Below the pieces are notes generated by a model that saw only the letters and a program-made list of their open reading frames with translations, did no database searches and was not told where the DNA came from. DNA of 27,502 nucleotides from DAOTVS01 sp034436375 (GTDB lineage: Bacteria; Chloroflexota; Anaerolineae; SpSt-313). Numbering within the stretch: the stretch's first letter is position 1; every line of letters begins with the position of its first letter. The position numbers and the translations under genes were made by a program. The DNA is taken from positions 1 through 27,502 of the forward strand of contig DAOTVS010000166.1 in assembly GCA_034436375.1 (NCBI GenBank), in the 5' to 3' direction. Of the stretch, positions 15,105 through 23,758 are shown in pieces.

Positions 15105-15628
15105 TTGAATGGATCTTTTTCGCCCTCATTGCCCTTGTGGCTGTGGCGGCGGCAGTGGGTGTGGTGGCCCAACGCAATGTGATCTATAGTGGGCTCTTGC
15201 TGGTGGGGAATTTCCTCTGCCTGGCGGCACTGTACATTCTCATGAATGCCCAGTTCGTCGGCGTGGTGCAGATCATTGTCTATGCCGGGGCGCTGATGGT
15301 GCTGTTTCTGTTTGCCGTGATGCTTCTGGCCGGGCAGCGCACGAGTCTGGGCGACAGCGGTTTGGCCGGGCAGCGGAGCGCTGCCGTGCTCCTGGCGCTG
15401 GTATTGGGGGCTGAGCTTGCTTTGCTCATCACACGCGGGTCGCTGGCGGCCGCGCAGGCCGGCACGCCCCTGGATGTGGCGCTGGGCGGGAATGTGCAGG
15501 CTGTTGCGCAGGTGCTCTTTACTCGTTACCTCTGGGCTTTTGAGGCGACAGGCCTGCTGCTGCTGGTGGCCGTGGTGGGCGTGGTGTACCTGATCAAGGG
15601 CCGGCCTGGCGCAGGCGCGGAGCGATAA
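15101..15628 (+). CDS. nuoJ: NADH-quinone oxidoreductase subunit J
   Basis: NuoJ (175 residues) is a five-helix membrane subunit next to NuoK and NuoA. The third-helix region matches the family: NAQFVGVVQIIVYAGALMVLFLFAVML, which includes the flexible helix thought to couple quinone chemistry to pumping. The C-terminal helix (TGLLLLVAVVGVVYLIKGR) is also typical. It is translationally coupled to nuoI through the ATGA overlap. Confidence 0.96.
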   Translation: MIEWIFFALIALVAVAAAVGVVAQRNVIYSGLLLVGNFLCLAALYILMNAQFVGVVQIIVYAGALMVLFLFAVMLLAGQRTSLGDSGLAGQRSAAVLLALVLGAELALLITRGSLAAAQAGTPLDVALGGNVQAVAQVLFTRYLWAFEATGLLLLVAVVGVVYLIKGRPGAGAER

Positions 15629-15651
15629 GGGAAATCCCGCGGCGGGTTTCC
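15629..15651. repeat. Short hairpin, nuoJ-nuoK gap
   Basis: GGAAATCCCGC (15630-15640) and GCGGGTTTCC (15642-15651) form a stem with one bulged T, starting directly after the nuoJ stop. The inner pairs would open to make a loop. It is one more intergenic palindrome in this operon, and no U-run follows that would make it a terminator. Confidence 0.6.
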
Positions 15652-15669
15652 ACAGGGGGAAGGCAAGAA

Positions 15670-15981
15670 ATGGCGGTACCCACCCTATACTACGTCCTTC
15701 TGAGCGCTGTCCTCTTCCTGATCGGTGCGATCGGGGTCCTGGTGCGGCGCAACGTGCTGGTCATCTTTATGTGCATCGAGCTGATGCTGAACGCGGCGAA
15801 CCTGGCGCTGGTGGCCTTTGGCGCCGGGCAGCGGTCAATGGATGGCCAGGTGTTGGCGCTTCTGGTGATGGCGGTGGCCGCTGCGGAAGTGGCTGTGGGT
15901 CTGGCGCTGATCGTGGCCATCTTCCGCCGGCCGGAGGCCAAGTCGGTCGACGTCGATGATGTGAACATGCTGAAGGGCTGA
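15670..15981 (+). CDS. nuoK: NADH-quinone oxidoreductase subunit K
   Basis: NuoK (103 residues) is a three-helix membrane subunit related to MrpC. The two buried glutamates needed for proton transfer are present: Glu37 in FMCIELMLNAANL and Glu73 in AVAAAEVAVGLAL. Length is typical. GGAAGG precedes the ATG. It lies between nuoJ and nuoL as usual. Confidence 0.97.
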   Translation: MAVPTLYYVLLSAVLFLIGAIGVLVRRNVLVIFMCIELMLNAANLALVAFGAGQRSMDGQVLALLVMAVAAAEVAVGLALIVAIFRRPEAKSVDVDDVNMLKG

Positions 15982-16041
15982 GTGAGACATGGCCCGCAGG
16001 CCATGTTAAACTGCGGGTGACGTCCGGAGACGTCACGAGCA
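15982..16041. repeat. Double-hairpin repeat, copy 2 (nuoK-nuoL)
   Basis: CATGGCCCGCAGGCCATG (15988-16005) is followed by TGACGTCCGGAGACGTCA (16018-16035) and GAGCA (16037-16041). Order and spacing match the copy after nuoF, with a few base changes that largely keep the stems. Both copies start at the stop codon with TGAGTG. Confidence 0.8.
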
Positions 16042-16093
16042 GCGGCGCGGCCGGCCAACGCCGGACTCGTCGGGTTCTTGCGCGGAGGTCCGC

Positions 16094-18013
16094 ATGCTCG
16101 ATTACGTGTGGTTGATTGTCCTTTTTCCCCTGTTGGGGCTGCTGATCAATGCTTTCTTTGGCTATCGCCTGGGCCGGCGCCTGAGCGGGGCGATGGCCAC
16201 GGTGGCGGTGACACTGTCATTCGCCGTGGCGGCCGCCGTGTTTGCGGCGCTCCTGGGCCTGCCGGCGGATCAGCGCTCGGTGACCCAGACGCTGTGGCAG
16301 TGGATCGCTGCCGGCGATTTTCATGTCGAGATCGGTTTCCTGGTGGACCCGCTTTCGGCCGTGATGATGCTGGTCGTTACCGGGGTAGGCGCTCTGATCC
16401 ACCTCTACTCCAACGGCTATATGCAGGAAGACAGCGATTATGCCCGCTATTTCACCTATCTGAACCTCTTTATCGTGGGCATGCTCTTCCTGGTACTGGC
16501 CGGCAACTTTTTGCTGCTCTACCTGGGCTGGGAGGCAGTGGGCCTTTGCTCGTACCTGCTGATTGGCTTCTGGTATCAGCGCAAGTCGGCGGCGGATGCG
16601 GGCAAGAAGGCTTTCATTGTCAACCGCGTGGGTGATTTCGGCTTTGCCCTGGGCGTCATGCTCATCTTTGTCACCTTCAAGACGCTGGATTTCAACGCCG
16701 TTTTCAGTGCGGCCCACTCTATCGGGGTGACTGCCTCGGCCGGGGCTCCTGCCATCACGGCCATCACCCTGCTGCTCTTCATGGGCGCCGTGGGCAAATC
16801 GGCCCAGTTTCCGCTGCACGTCTGGCTGCCCGATGCCATGGAGGGCCCCACGCCCGTCAGCGCGCTGATCCATGCGGCGACTATGGTAACGGCGGGCGTC
16901 TATATGATTGCGCGCGCGCACACCCTCTTTGCGGCGGCGCCGCTGACCCTGACGGTGGTGGCCGTGATCGGCGCCGGCACGGCCTTTTTCGCCGCGACCA
17001 TTGCCCTGGTGCAGACCGACATCAAAAAGGTGCTCGCCTATTCCACCATCAGCCAGCTCGGCTATATGTTCATGGCGGTGGGTGTAGGCGCCTATGGAGC
17101 GGGCATCTTCCACCTGACGACTCATGCCTTTTTCAAGGCCTTGCTCTTCCTGGGCGCCGGCGCGGTGATCCATGCGTTGGGGGGCGAGCAGGATATGCGC
17201 CGCATGGGCGGCCTCGGGGGCAAGCTCCCCTGGGTGGCGGGCACCTTTATCGTGGCCTGGCTGGCTATCGCCGGCATCCCGCCCCTGAGTGGGTTCTTCA
17301 GCAAGGATGAGATTCTCTCGGCGACCTACTACGCAGGGCACCCGATTCTGTGGCTGTTGGGCCTGGCCACGGCCGCGCTGACTGCTTTCTACATGTCGCG
17401 GGCCGTCTTCCTGACCTTCTTCGGCCGCTCTCACGTGAGCGCCGAGGTGGAGCACCACCTGCACAAGCCGCCCCTGAACATGACGCTGACGCTGGTGGCG
17501 CTGGCTGTGCTGGCCGCCGTTGCCGGGGCGCTCCTGGGATCCTGGACGGGCGGTTTTGAGAGGTTCCTGCAGCCAGTCTTTGCCGATACGCCGCTGCAGA
17601 CGGCGTCGGCTGCGCACTTGCCCGAGGCGGTGCTGGTGAGCCTTTCGGTGCTGGCGGGCCTGATCGGCATCGTGGTGGCCTGGCTGACCTATATCAAGGG
17701 CGTCGTCTCGGCGGAGAAGGTGGCGCAAGATCTGGCGCCGCTCAACCGCCTGCTGTACAACGGCTACTACGTGGACCGGTTCTACAGTGCGGTCTTTGTG
17801 CGGCCCCTCGTGTCGCTGGCCGGCTGGCTGGCTGAGAGCGTGGACCGTGGCGTCATCGACGGCGCCGTGAACGGGGTAGCGCTCGTTCTGGGTGGTCTGG
17901 GGCGGCGCCTGCGCTCGTGGCAGTCGGGCTATGTGCGCCGGTATGCCCTGACGGTATTGATTGGTGTCGTGGTCGTCACGACAGTGGCCATCGTGATGAT
18001 CCGTGTGGCCTAG
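16094..18013 (+). CDS. nuoL: NADH-quinone oxidoreductase subunit L
   Basis: NuoL (639 residues) is the distal antiporter-like proton pump subunit at the tip of the membrane arm. It has the Mrp-antiporter core of 14 helices, with LLYLGWEAVGLCSYLLIGFW (key Glu), GKSAQFPLHVWLPDAMEGPT (key Lys), SALIHAATMVTAGVYM and TDIKKVLAYSTISQLGYM, and IPPLSGFFSKDEI later. The last ~120 residues hold the long lateral helix and final anchor, including NRLLYNGYYVDRFY. GGAGG sits six bases before the ATG. Length is normal. Confidence 0.97.
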   Translation: MLDYVWLIVLFPLLGLLINAFFGYRLGRRLSGAMATVAVTLSFAVAAAVFAALLGLPADQRSVTQTLWQWIAAGDFHVEIGFLVDPLSAVMMLVVTGVGALIHLYSNGYMQEDSDYARYFTYLNLFIVGMLFLVLAGNFLLLYLGWEAVGLCSYLLIGFWYQRKSAADAGKKAFIVNRVGDFGFALGVMLIFVTFKTLDFNAVFSAAHSIGVTASAGAPAITAITLLLFMGAVGKSAQFPLHVWLPDAMEGPTPVSALIHAATMVTAGVYMIARAHTLFAAAPLTLTVVAVIGAGTAFFAATIALVQTDIKKVLAYSTISQLGYMFMAVGVGAYGAGIFHLTTHAFFKALLFLGAGAVIHALGGEQDMRRMGGLGGKLPWVAGTFIVAWLAIAGIPPLSGFFSKDEILSATYYAGHPILWLLGLATAALTAFYMSRAVFLTFFGRSHVSAEVEHHLHKPPLNMTLTLVALAVLAAVAGALLGSWTGGFERFLQPVFADTPLQTASAAHLPEAVLVSLSVLAGLIGIVVAWLTYIKGVVSAEKVAQDLAPLNRLLYNGYYVDRFYSAVFVRPLVSLAGWLAESVDRGVIDGAVNGVALVLGGLGRRLRSWQSGYVRRYALTVLIGVVVVTTVAIVMIRVA

Positions 18014-18036
18014 AGCAGAATAAGGAGCCACGCCGC

Positions 18037-19527
18037 ATGACTAGTGCATACGCCCCGATCCTGTCTGTACTGCTGGCAGTTCCCCTGATGGGCGCCCTGC
18101 TGCTCGTCCTGATCAATGGACGCCGGGAGGGTCTGCTCAAAGGGGTCGCGCTGGCGACGGCGGGGGTCAACCTGGCGATTTCCATCCCCCTGTTCTTCCT
18201 GTTCCAGCCGGGGAGCGCCGGCCCCCAGTTTGTGGAGCAGCGGCCCTGGATCCCCGCGCTCGGCGCTTCCTACAGCCTGGGCATCGACGGGCTAAGCCTG
18301 CTGTTGGTGCTCCTGACGACGTTGCTTACCACGCTGGCTATTCTGGGCTCGTGGAATGCCGTCGGCAAGCATCTCAAGGGGTTCCTGATCGCCATGCTCG
18401 TGCTCGAGTCGGGGATCATCGGGGTTTTTTGCTCACTGGATCTGTTGCTCTTTTACGTCTTTTGGGAGATCACCCTCATCCCGGTGTTTGTGCTGATCGG
18501 CGTTTGGGGCACCGAGCGGCGCATCTATGCCACGGTCAAGCTGTTCCTTTACGCCATGGCCGGCAGTGTGCTGATGCTGGTGGCCATCCTGGCGCTCTAC
18601 TCTATGAATGCGCAGGCTACCGGCACGGCGACCTTTAGCCTGGCCGCCCTGGCCCAGTATGCGCGTTTGTTGCCGCGGGCGACGCAGTTCTGGCTGTTCA
18701 TGGCCTTTTTTGTGGCCTTTGCCATCAAGGTGCCGCTCTTCCCGCTGCACACCTGGCTCCCCGATGCTTACACCGAGGCGCCGACGGCTGTGACGGTGCT
18801 CCTGGCCGGGGTGCTCAAGGTGGGGGCCTATGGCCTGATGCGCTTTGCCCTGCCCATGTTTCCGCTGGTGGTGCAGGGGCTGGCCCCCTATGTCTCGGTG
18901 CTCGCCATCATCGGTATCCTCTATGGGGCGTTGGTGGCCCTGGCCCAGCCAGACCTGAAGCGGCTCGTGGCCTATTCCAGCGTGGCTCACCTTGGCTTTG
19001 TGATGCTGGGTGTCTTTGCCCTGACGCCGCAGGGATTGGCGGGCGGCATGCTGCAGCTGGTCAACACGGGCCTGTCCACGGCTGCCCTGTTCCTGCTGGT
19101 GGGCATGATCTATGAGCGCCGGCGCACGCGGCAGATCGCCGAGTTTGGCGGCCTGTGGCGGGTGTTGCCCGTGTTCTCGGTCCTCTTTCTGATCGTGACC
19201 CTGTCATCGATCGGCCTGCCCGGCACCAACGGTTTTGTGGGCGAGTTCCTGATCCTGCTGGGCGCGTTCCGGGGGCGTGTGCTCTGGGGCGTGCTCGGTA
19301 CGGTCGGGATCATCCTGGCGGCAGTCTATATGCTGTGGACGGTGCAGCGCGTCTTTTTTGGCACGGTTGACCGGCCGGCGAACCGCGCTCTGCTCGACTT
19401 GAACGTGCGTGAGATTGTGACGATGGCGCCGCTGGTGATCATGATCCTGGTCATCGGCTGGTTCCCGGCGCCCTTCCTGGCGCGGCTGGAGCCGGCGGTG
19501 CAGCAGATCATGGCCCTGTTCCATTAG
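18037..19527 (+). CDS. nuoM: NADH-quinone oxidoreductase subunit M
   Basis: NuoM (496 residues) is the second antiporter-like proton pump. Motifs include LGIDGLSLLLVLLTTLLT, LLFYVFWEITLIPVFVLIGVWG (key Glu on helix 5), AIKVPLFPLHTWLPDAYTEA (key Lys), TVLLAGVLKVGAYG and DLKRLVAYSSVAHLGFV, and GLPGTNGFVGEFLIL. The start at 18037 follows AAGGAG by ten bases and gives the usual N-terminal helix; the frame upstream is only a shadow of nuoL. The gap to nuoN is 18 bases. Confidence 0.97.
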   Translation: MTSAYAPILSVLLAVPLMGALLLVLINGRREGLLKGVALATAGVNLAISIPLFFLFQPGSAGPQFVEQRPWIPALGASYSLGIDGLSLLLVLLTTLLTTLAILGSWNAVGKHLKGFLIAMLVLESGIIGVFCSLDLLLFYVFWEITLIPVFVLIGVWGTERRIYATVKLFLYAMAGSVLMLVAILALYSMNAQATGTATFSLAALAQYARLLPRATQFWLFMAFFVAFAIKVPLFPLHTWLPDAYTEAPTAVTVLLAGVLKVGAYGLMRFALPMFPLVVQGLAPYVSVLAIIGILYGALVALAQPDLKRLVAYSSVAHLGFVMLGVFALTPQGLAGGMLQLVNTGLSTAALFLLVGMIYERRRTRQIAEFGGLWRVLPVFSVLFLIVTLSSIGLPGTNGFVGEFLILLGAFRGRVLWGVLGTVGIILAAVYMLWTVQRVFFGTVDRPANRALLDLNVREIVTMAPLVIMILVIGWFPAPFLARLEPAVQQIMALFH

Positions 19528-19545
19528 CCTGTAAGGAGTTCCTGT

Positions 19546-21003
19546 ATGGACATTACGGTCCCGGTCCTCAACCTGGGCGGCGCGGGTGCACAATTGCTGG
19601 TGGCCGGCACGGGCGTGCTGGTGATGCTCATCGATGCGATCTGGCGGCGGGGCGCCAAGCGTTGGCTTGGCCTGCTGGCCCTGGTGGGCCTGGCGGCGGC
19701 GCTGATCCAGGTTGCGGGGCGCAGCGTGTCGGCCGAGGATGCCATGGGCGGCATGCTGGCAGCCGACGGCCTGTCGGCGGCGTTCTCGATCATCCTGATC
19801 GGCGCGGGTATGCTCAGCGTGCTGGTGGCCATGGATCATGTGGCGCGCGAGGATCTCGAGCCCGGCCCCTACTATGCACTGATCCTCTTCGCGACCACGG
19901 GCGCCCTGGCCATGGCGGCGGCGGCCGACCTGATCGCTATCTTTATTGGGCTGGAGCTGCTCTCCATCTCGCTGTATGTGCTGGCGAGCTTCAGCCGGCG
20001 CGACGCGGCCTCGCGTGAGGCGGGCCTCAAGTATCTGCTGCTGGGCGCGTTCGCCTCGGCGTTTCTGCTCTACGGCATGGCCCTGCTCTATGGCGCAACG
20101 GGCAGCACGCGGCTGGTGGAGATCGCAGTGGCCGTGCGCGCTGGCGCGGCGGGCGCCAACCCGCTTCTGTGGGCCGGCATTGCCCTGGCGGCAGTCGGCT
20201 TGGGTTTCAAGCTCGCCCTGGTGCCCTTCCACAATTGGGCGCCCGATGTATATCAGGGGGCGCCGATCTCGGTCACGGCCTTTATGTCGGTTGTCTCCAA
20301 GGCAGCTGCCTTTGCGGCGCTCGTGCGCCTGTTGACCATCGCCCTGGCGCCAGCGGCGCCCTTTACGGCGACGCTGCTGGCGATCCTGGCCGTGCTGACT
20401 ATGACCGTTGGCAATATCCTGGCCCTGGTGCAGACCGAGGCCAAGCGCCTGCTGGCCTATTCCAGCATCGCCCAGGCCGGGTATATTCTGGTGGCGGCGG
20501 TCGCTGGCAGCCATCTCGGCGCCTCTGCGGTGGTCTTTTACTTGCTGGGTTACGTCTTTACCAACCTGGGCGCTTTTGCTGTCCTCACTGCGGCGCAGGA
20601 GAGGGGCGAATCGCAGCTACCCGTGGGGCGCCTGGCGGGCCTGGGCTTCCGGCAGCCCTGGCTGGGCGCGGCGCTCTCGCTTTTCCTGCTCTCGTTGACG
20701 GGTATCCCCCTTACGGCGGGGTTTGCCGGCAAGTTCTACCTCTTCGGCGCCGCCGTACAGGCCGGCTGGACCTGGCTGGCTGTGGTCGCTGTCCTGAACA
20801 GCGTCATCTCGGCCTTTTACTACCTGAACCTGATCGTCATCATGTACATGCGCGATCCCGACCCGGCAGCCAAGCCGGCACGCCTGGGCTTTCCGCTGGC
20901 GCTGGCCCTTGTGGTGTGCGTGGCGGGCGTGCTGGTGCTGGGCATTGTGCCTAACTCTGCTATTGCCTGGGCGCGGCAGATGATCGGGCTGATTGCAGGC
21001 TGA
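19546..21003 (+). CDS. nuoN: NADH-quinone oxidoreductase subunit N
   Basis: NuoN (485 residues) is the third antiporter-like proton pump, nearest the quinone site. It has LIAIFIGLELLSISLYVLAS (key Glu), REAGLKYLLLGAFASAFLLYG, GFKLALVPFHNWAPDVYQGA (key Lys region), SVVSKAAAFAALVR and TEAKRLLAYSSIAQAGYIL. Its length equals that of typical bacterial NuoN. AAGGAG precedes the ATG. It is the last gene of the operon; hairpins follow its stop. Confidence 0.97.
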   Translation: MDITVPVLNLGGAGAQLLVAGTGVLVMLIDAIWRRGAKRWLGLLALVGLAAALIQVAGRSVSAEDAMGGMLAADGLSAAFSIILIGAGMLSVLVAMDHVAREDLEPGPYYALILFATTGALAMAAAADLIAIFIGLELLSISLYVLASFSRRDAASREAGLKYLLLGAFASAFLLYGMALLYGATGSTRLVEIAVAVRAGAAGANPLLWAGIALAAVGLGFKLALVPFHNWAPDVYQGAPISVTAFMSVVSKAAAFAALVRLLTIALAPAAPFTATLLAILAVLTMTVGNILALVQTEAKRLLAYSSIAQAGYILVAAVAGSHLGASAVVFYLLGYVFTNLGAFAVLTAAQERGESQLPVGRLAGLGFRQPWLGAALSLFLLSLTGIPLTAGFAGKFYLFGAAVQAGWTWLAVVAVLNSVISAFYYLNLIVIMYMRDPDPAAKPARLGFPLALALVVCVAGVLVLGIVPNSAIAWARQMIGLIAG

Positions 21004-21014
21004 TCTGAGAATAG

Positions 21015-21035
21015 TGCCCGGGGCCCTTCCGGGCA
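21015..21035 (+). terminator. Possible nuo operon terminator hairpin
   Basis: TGCCCGG (21015-21021) and CCGGGCA (21029-21035) form a GC-rich 7-bp stem with a 7-base loop, eleven bases after the nuoN stop. The following ATTGCC has no U-run, so termination here is only plausible. Confidence 0.4.
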
Positions 21036-21075
21036 ATTGCCGGCTGGCCCGCTCCGCCCAAGCCTGGCCTTTTTC

Positions 21076-21138
21076 CATACGGTATGGGGCTGTGTGGGGC
21101 GGCCGCACAGCGGCCGCCCCACAGCCCCATACCGTATG
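21076..21138. repeat. Near-perfect 63-base hairpin after nuoN
   Basis: The left arm, from CATACGGTATGGGG to GCGGCCGC, and the right arm, from GCGGCCGC to CCCCATACCGTATG, pair over 29 bp with a single 2-base bulge (extra TG on the left) and a 3-base loop. It lies between convergent genes, so it may end both transcripts, but neither side has a proper U-run. The TTTTT at 21070-21074 precedes it on the plus strand. GCGCTGCAGCGC directly after it is another palindrome. Confidence 0.8.
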
Positions 21139-21196
21139 CGCTGCAGCGCTGCTCGACCGATCTCCTCGATCTGCAGCCGAGACGCTTTCCGGGCGG

Positions 21197-22032
21197 CTAT
21201 CCCCTGAGTTTGAGTATGAATCCAGTGATGTTGCGATCAATGTCCGTGGGGTAAGCACAGCGGAGGCTTTCAGCTACTTCTGTGGCCAATTCCCGAAACA
21301 GGTCATTGCTGGCCAGCAAGCTGCTCCAGCTATCATCCCTATCAAAGTGTGCGAAAGCACCATGGAGCGCCTGCCACACCTTCTCATCCGCCCACGCCCG
21401 CATGTGCTTACCTGCATACAGAGTGTCATAGTTCCACTGATGTCTGGCCTGGGCATGCCATTCGATCATCGTCAGAAGGTACGCCTTGGTCTCCCAATCC
21501 CGAGATTTGGCCAGCCAGAGATCTCCTCGTTTCAGATATTTGGCGACGTGGTACGCCTCGAACCAGTACTCAGAGACGAGGCACACAAAGTCCTTTTCCG
21601 TCGGTGGGGGGCAGGTTTCTTGCTGAACGTGGGTCTGCGTAGCTTGCTCGCCTCACCATCCTTGTCCAGCAGCACGCGATAGCCCGCGTCGAGGTCGTCG
21701 GTGTCGGCCAACGCAGCGAGCCTGTGCGCGCCGACGAAGGAGAAATCGACCTTGACGCCATCCCTGAAGATGACCAGGCGTGTTGGGACAATCTCATTGC
21801 CCCACTCATACTGGTCTGGACTGTATACCCAGACCTGGCCAATTGATGAGAGCCAACGATCATCCTGAGTATATGGCTCGTATGTGCGGGTGAACACATC
21901 AATATCCAGGTCCGCGAGTTCATCGCAAGGGGCGTTCGCGGCACGTGAGCCTTCGAGAAGCAGGGCGCGGATGGGCTCTTCGTTTTTGGCCCACTCGATG
22001 ATGCTGGCAAGGATGAGATCTGCTGCGGTCAT
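21197..22032 (-). pseudogene. ANT(6)-like adenylyltransferase, frameshifted
   Basis: Two overlapping minus-strand frames together make a ~279-residue protein of the aminoglycoside 6-adenylyltransferase (AadE/AadK-like) family, whose usual length is ~280-290. The N-terminal part starts at 22032 behind GAGGTGA. It has RALLLEGSRAANAPCDELADLDIDVF, with the nucleotidyltransferase Gly-Ser-Arg and Asp-x-Asp residues, then IFRDGVKVDFSF. The C-terminal part has TEKDFVCLVSEYWFEAYHVAKYL and KRGDLWLAKSRDW. The break is at a G6 run (21606-21611): one more G would join the frames as KPAPPTEKDF, the expected family sequence. It is a pseudogene, a slippage site, or a sequencing error. Activity on an aminoglycoside cannot be judged, because many family members in soil bacteria are not resistance enzymes. 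Confidence 0.8.
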
Positions 22033-22302
22033 GCTGTCACCTCTATTATAGACAGAGCGCAAGTCGAGGGATCGACCCGGTTCGACACTGGAAACGATGA
22101 TACGACGGTACCACAAACGAGCCAATTTCGCCTGCCATGCGTGGGGCACCCCTCCCCTGGTTGCATGCCGAATGCAAGCTGTGCATCTTGGATCGTCTGG
22201 AGCGCTGATTGACATTCTTATGCTGACAGAGTACCATAGATGCGGCAGGTTCGGCGGCGATATGCGTTACTGCTGTTCTCAGAAAGAGGTGGTGGGCTCG
22301 CC
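22033..22302. other. Divergent intergenic region with two promoters
   Basis: This 270-base gap lies between the leftward ANT(6)-like gene and the rightward MFS gene. A TATAAT on the minus strand (plus-strand 22045-22050) lies close to the leftward start and lacks a good -35. The rightward promoter is listed separately. A 69-residue open frame at 22097-22306 has no ribosome site or recognisable content. Confidence 0.5.
22209..22237 (+). promoter_or_regulatory. Promoter for MFS-ABC unit
   Basis: TTGACA (22209-22214), a 17-base spacer and TACCAT (22232-22237, 4/6 match) form a sigma-70-type promoter about 65 bases before the MFS start. It has the same perfect -35 and spacing as the nuo promoter. 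Confidence 0.5.
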
Positions 22303-23742
22303 ATGAAACGGCTGCGTTGGTACGATCTGATCACCCACAACATCTATTTTCTGGGGCTGAGCATCGGCGCGGCGGCCCTGACGCCGATCATCACGCCGGT
22401 GCTGGTGCAGCAGTATGCTGGGGGCGATCTTAAAAACACCATGTATGGCTTGCTGCGGGCCTGCGGGCTGGCGGTGGCAGTCGTCGTGCAGCCGGCAGCG
22501 GGGCTGCTGAGCGATCGCTCCACGGCGCGCTGGGGCCGGCGGCGGCCCTTTATCGCCGTGGGGGCGCTCCTCTCTGCGTTGTGTGTGCTGGGCATTGGCG
22601 TGGCGGGCGGCTACTGGCCGCTGTTTGCGGCCATGCTCCTCCTCCAGTTCGCCTCCAACATTGCCCAGGGTGCGCTGCAGGCCGTCATCCCCGACCTGGT
22701 GCCCGAGGACCAGCGTGGCCGGGCCGCTGCGGTCAAGGCCATCATGGAGCTGCTGCCGGTGGTGCTGGTCGCCTTTACGGTAGGGCATTGGGTCGCTGCC
22801 GGGCAGATTACCCTGGCCATCAGCGCCGTGGGGGCAAGCTATGTGGTGACCATGCTGATCCAGGTGGCGGGCATGCGTGAGACCCCGCTGCAGGTCAAGC
22901 CGGCGGGCAGCGTGCGCGAGCCCCTGCTGCGCAGCCTGGGGCTGCTCGTTGGGCTGGCGCTGGGCGCCCTGGTCGGCGCTGTGGCGGGCGTGTTGGTGGG
23001 CGGCCTGGCGGGCCTCGTCACCATTGCTCTGGCGGGCCGCGAGGTGGCCTGGCTGGTGGGCGTGGGGGCCGGCGGGCTGGCGGCGGTGGTGACGGCGATT
23101 GTAGCCGGCGTGTGGGCGGCGGTGCAGATCGGCGCCGATGCCCGCAAATACCCGGCTTTTACCTGGTGGGTGGTGAACCGCCTGCTCTACCTGGCGGCGG
23201 TAGGCTCGATCCAGGGCTTTGCGCTCTATTTTCTGCAGGACGTCATGCGTGTGCCCGACCCGGCCAAGGTTACCGGCAACCTGATGATGGTGGTGGGCAT
23301 CTGCACCCTGGTCTCGGCGCTGCCCAGCGGCTACCTGTCGGACCGGCTGGGCCGGCGGGGGCTCGTGGCCCTCACCGGCGTCGTGGCGGCGGCGGGGACG
23401 GGGCTCATCCTGGTGGCGGGGAGCGTGCCGGTGGTGCTGGCAGGTGGTTGCCTGATCGGCCTCGCGACCGGCGCCTTTATGGCCACCAACTGGGCGCTGG
23501 GCACCGACCTGGTGCCCGCGGCGGAAGCGGGGCGCTTCCTGGGCGTCTCTAACCTGGCCGGCGCCGGCGCGGGGATCATGGGGGCGGGCATTGGCGGGCC
23601 CCTGGCTGACTATTTCAACCGCACGCACCCGGGGCTCGGCTACCTGGTCGTGTTCGGCATCTATGGCGTCTGCTTTCTGCTTTCCACTGTGTCGCTGACG
23701 CAGGTCAAGCTGCGTGTCCCGGCGGCGACGGCAACCGAATAA
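22303..23742 (+). CDS. MFS transporter, sugar-cation symporter-like
   Basis: A 479-residue major-facilitator permease with ~12 membrane helices. The loop after helix 2 carries the MFS motif, GLLSDRSTARWGRRRPFI (~residues 66-83), and the second half has GYLSDRLGRRGLVAL (~343-357). The N-terminus, with LRWYDLITHNIYFLGLS, resembles the glycoside-pentoside-hexuronide/SLC45-like branch, so a sugar substrate is a guess only. A very Gly/Ala/Val-rich stretch at ~210-270 adds extra hydrophobic segments between the two halves, which is unusual for the family. The start at 22303 follows AGAGGTGG, and an upstream in-frame ATG at 22240 has no site. The gene is followed by hairpins and then the ABC pair. 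Confidence 0.85.
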   Translation: MKRLRWYDLITHNIYFLGLSIGAAALTPIITPVLVQQYAGGDLKNTMYGLLRACGLAVAVVVQPAAGLLSDRSTARWGRRRPFIAVGALLSALCVLGIGVAGGYWPLFAAMLLLQFASNIAQGALQAVIPDLVPEDQRGRAAAVKAIMELLPVVLVAFTVGHWVAAGQITLAISAVGASYVVTMLIQVAGMRETPLQVKPAGSVREPLLRSLGLLVGLALGALVGAVAGVLVGGLAGLVTIALAGREVAWLVGVGAGGLAAVVTAIVAGVWAAVQIGADARKYPAFTWWVVNRLLYLAAVGSIQGFALYFLQDVMRVPDPAKVTGNLMMVVGICTLVSALPSGYLSDRLGRRGLVALTGVVAAAGTGLILVAGSVPVVLAGGCLIGLATGAFMATNWALGTDLVPAAEAGRFLGVSNLAGAGAGIMGAGIGGPLADYFNRTHPGLGYLVVFGIYGVCFLLSTVSLTQVKLRVPAATATE

Positions 23743-23758
23743 GACTTTCGAGGTCTTT

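Noticed and set aside
16217..18031. 604-residue antisense frame opposite nuoL
   Set aside because: Shadow of nuoL in the opposite frame, rich in His/Gln/Arg, with no recognisable domain.
22097..22306. 69-residue frame between the ANT(6)-like gene and the MFS gene
   Set aside because: No ribosome site, no recognisable motif, and it overlaps the likely MFS promoter and start.
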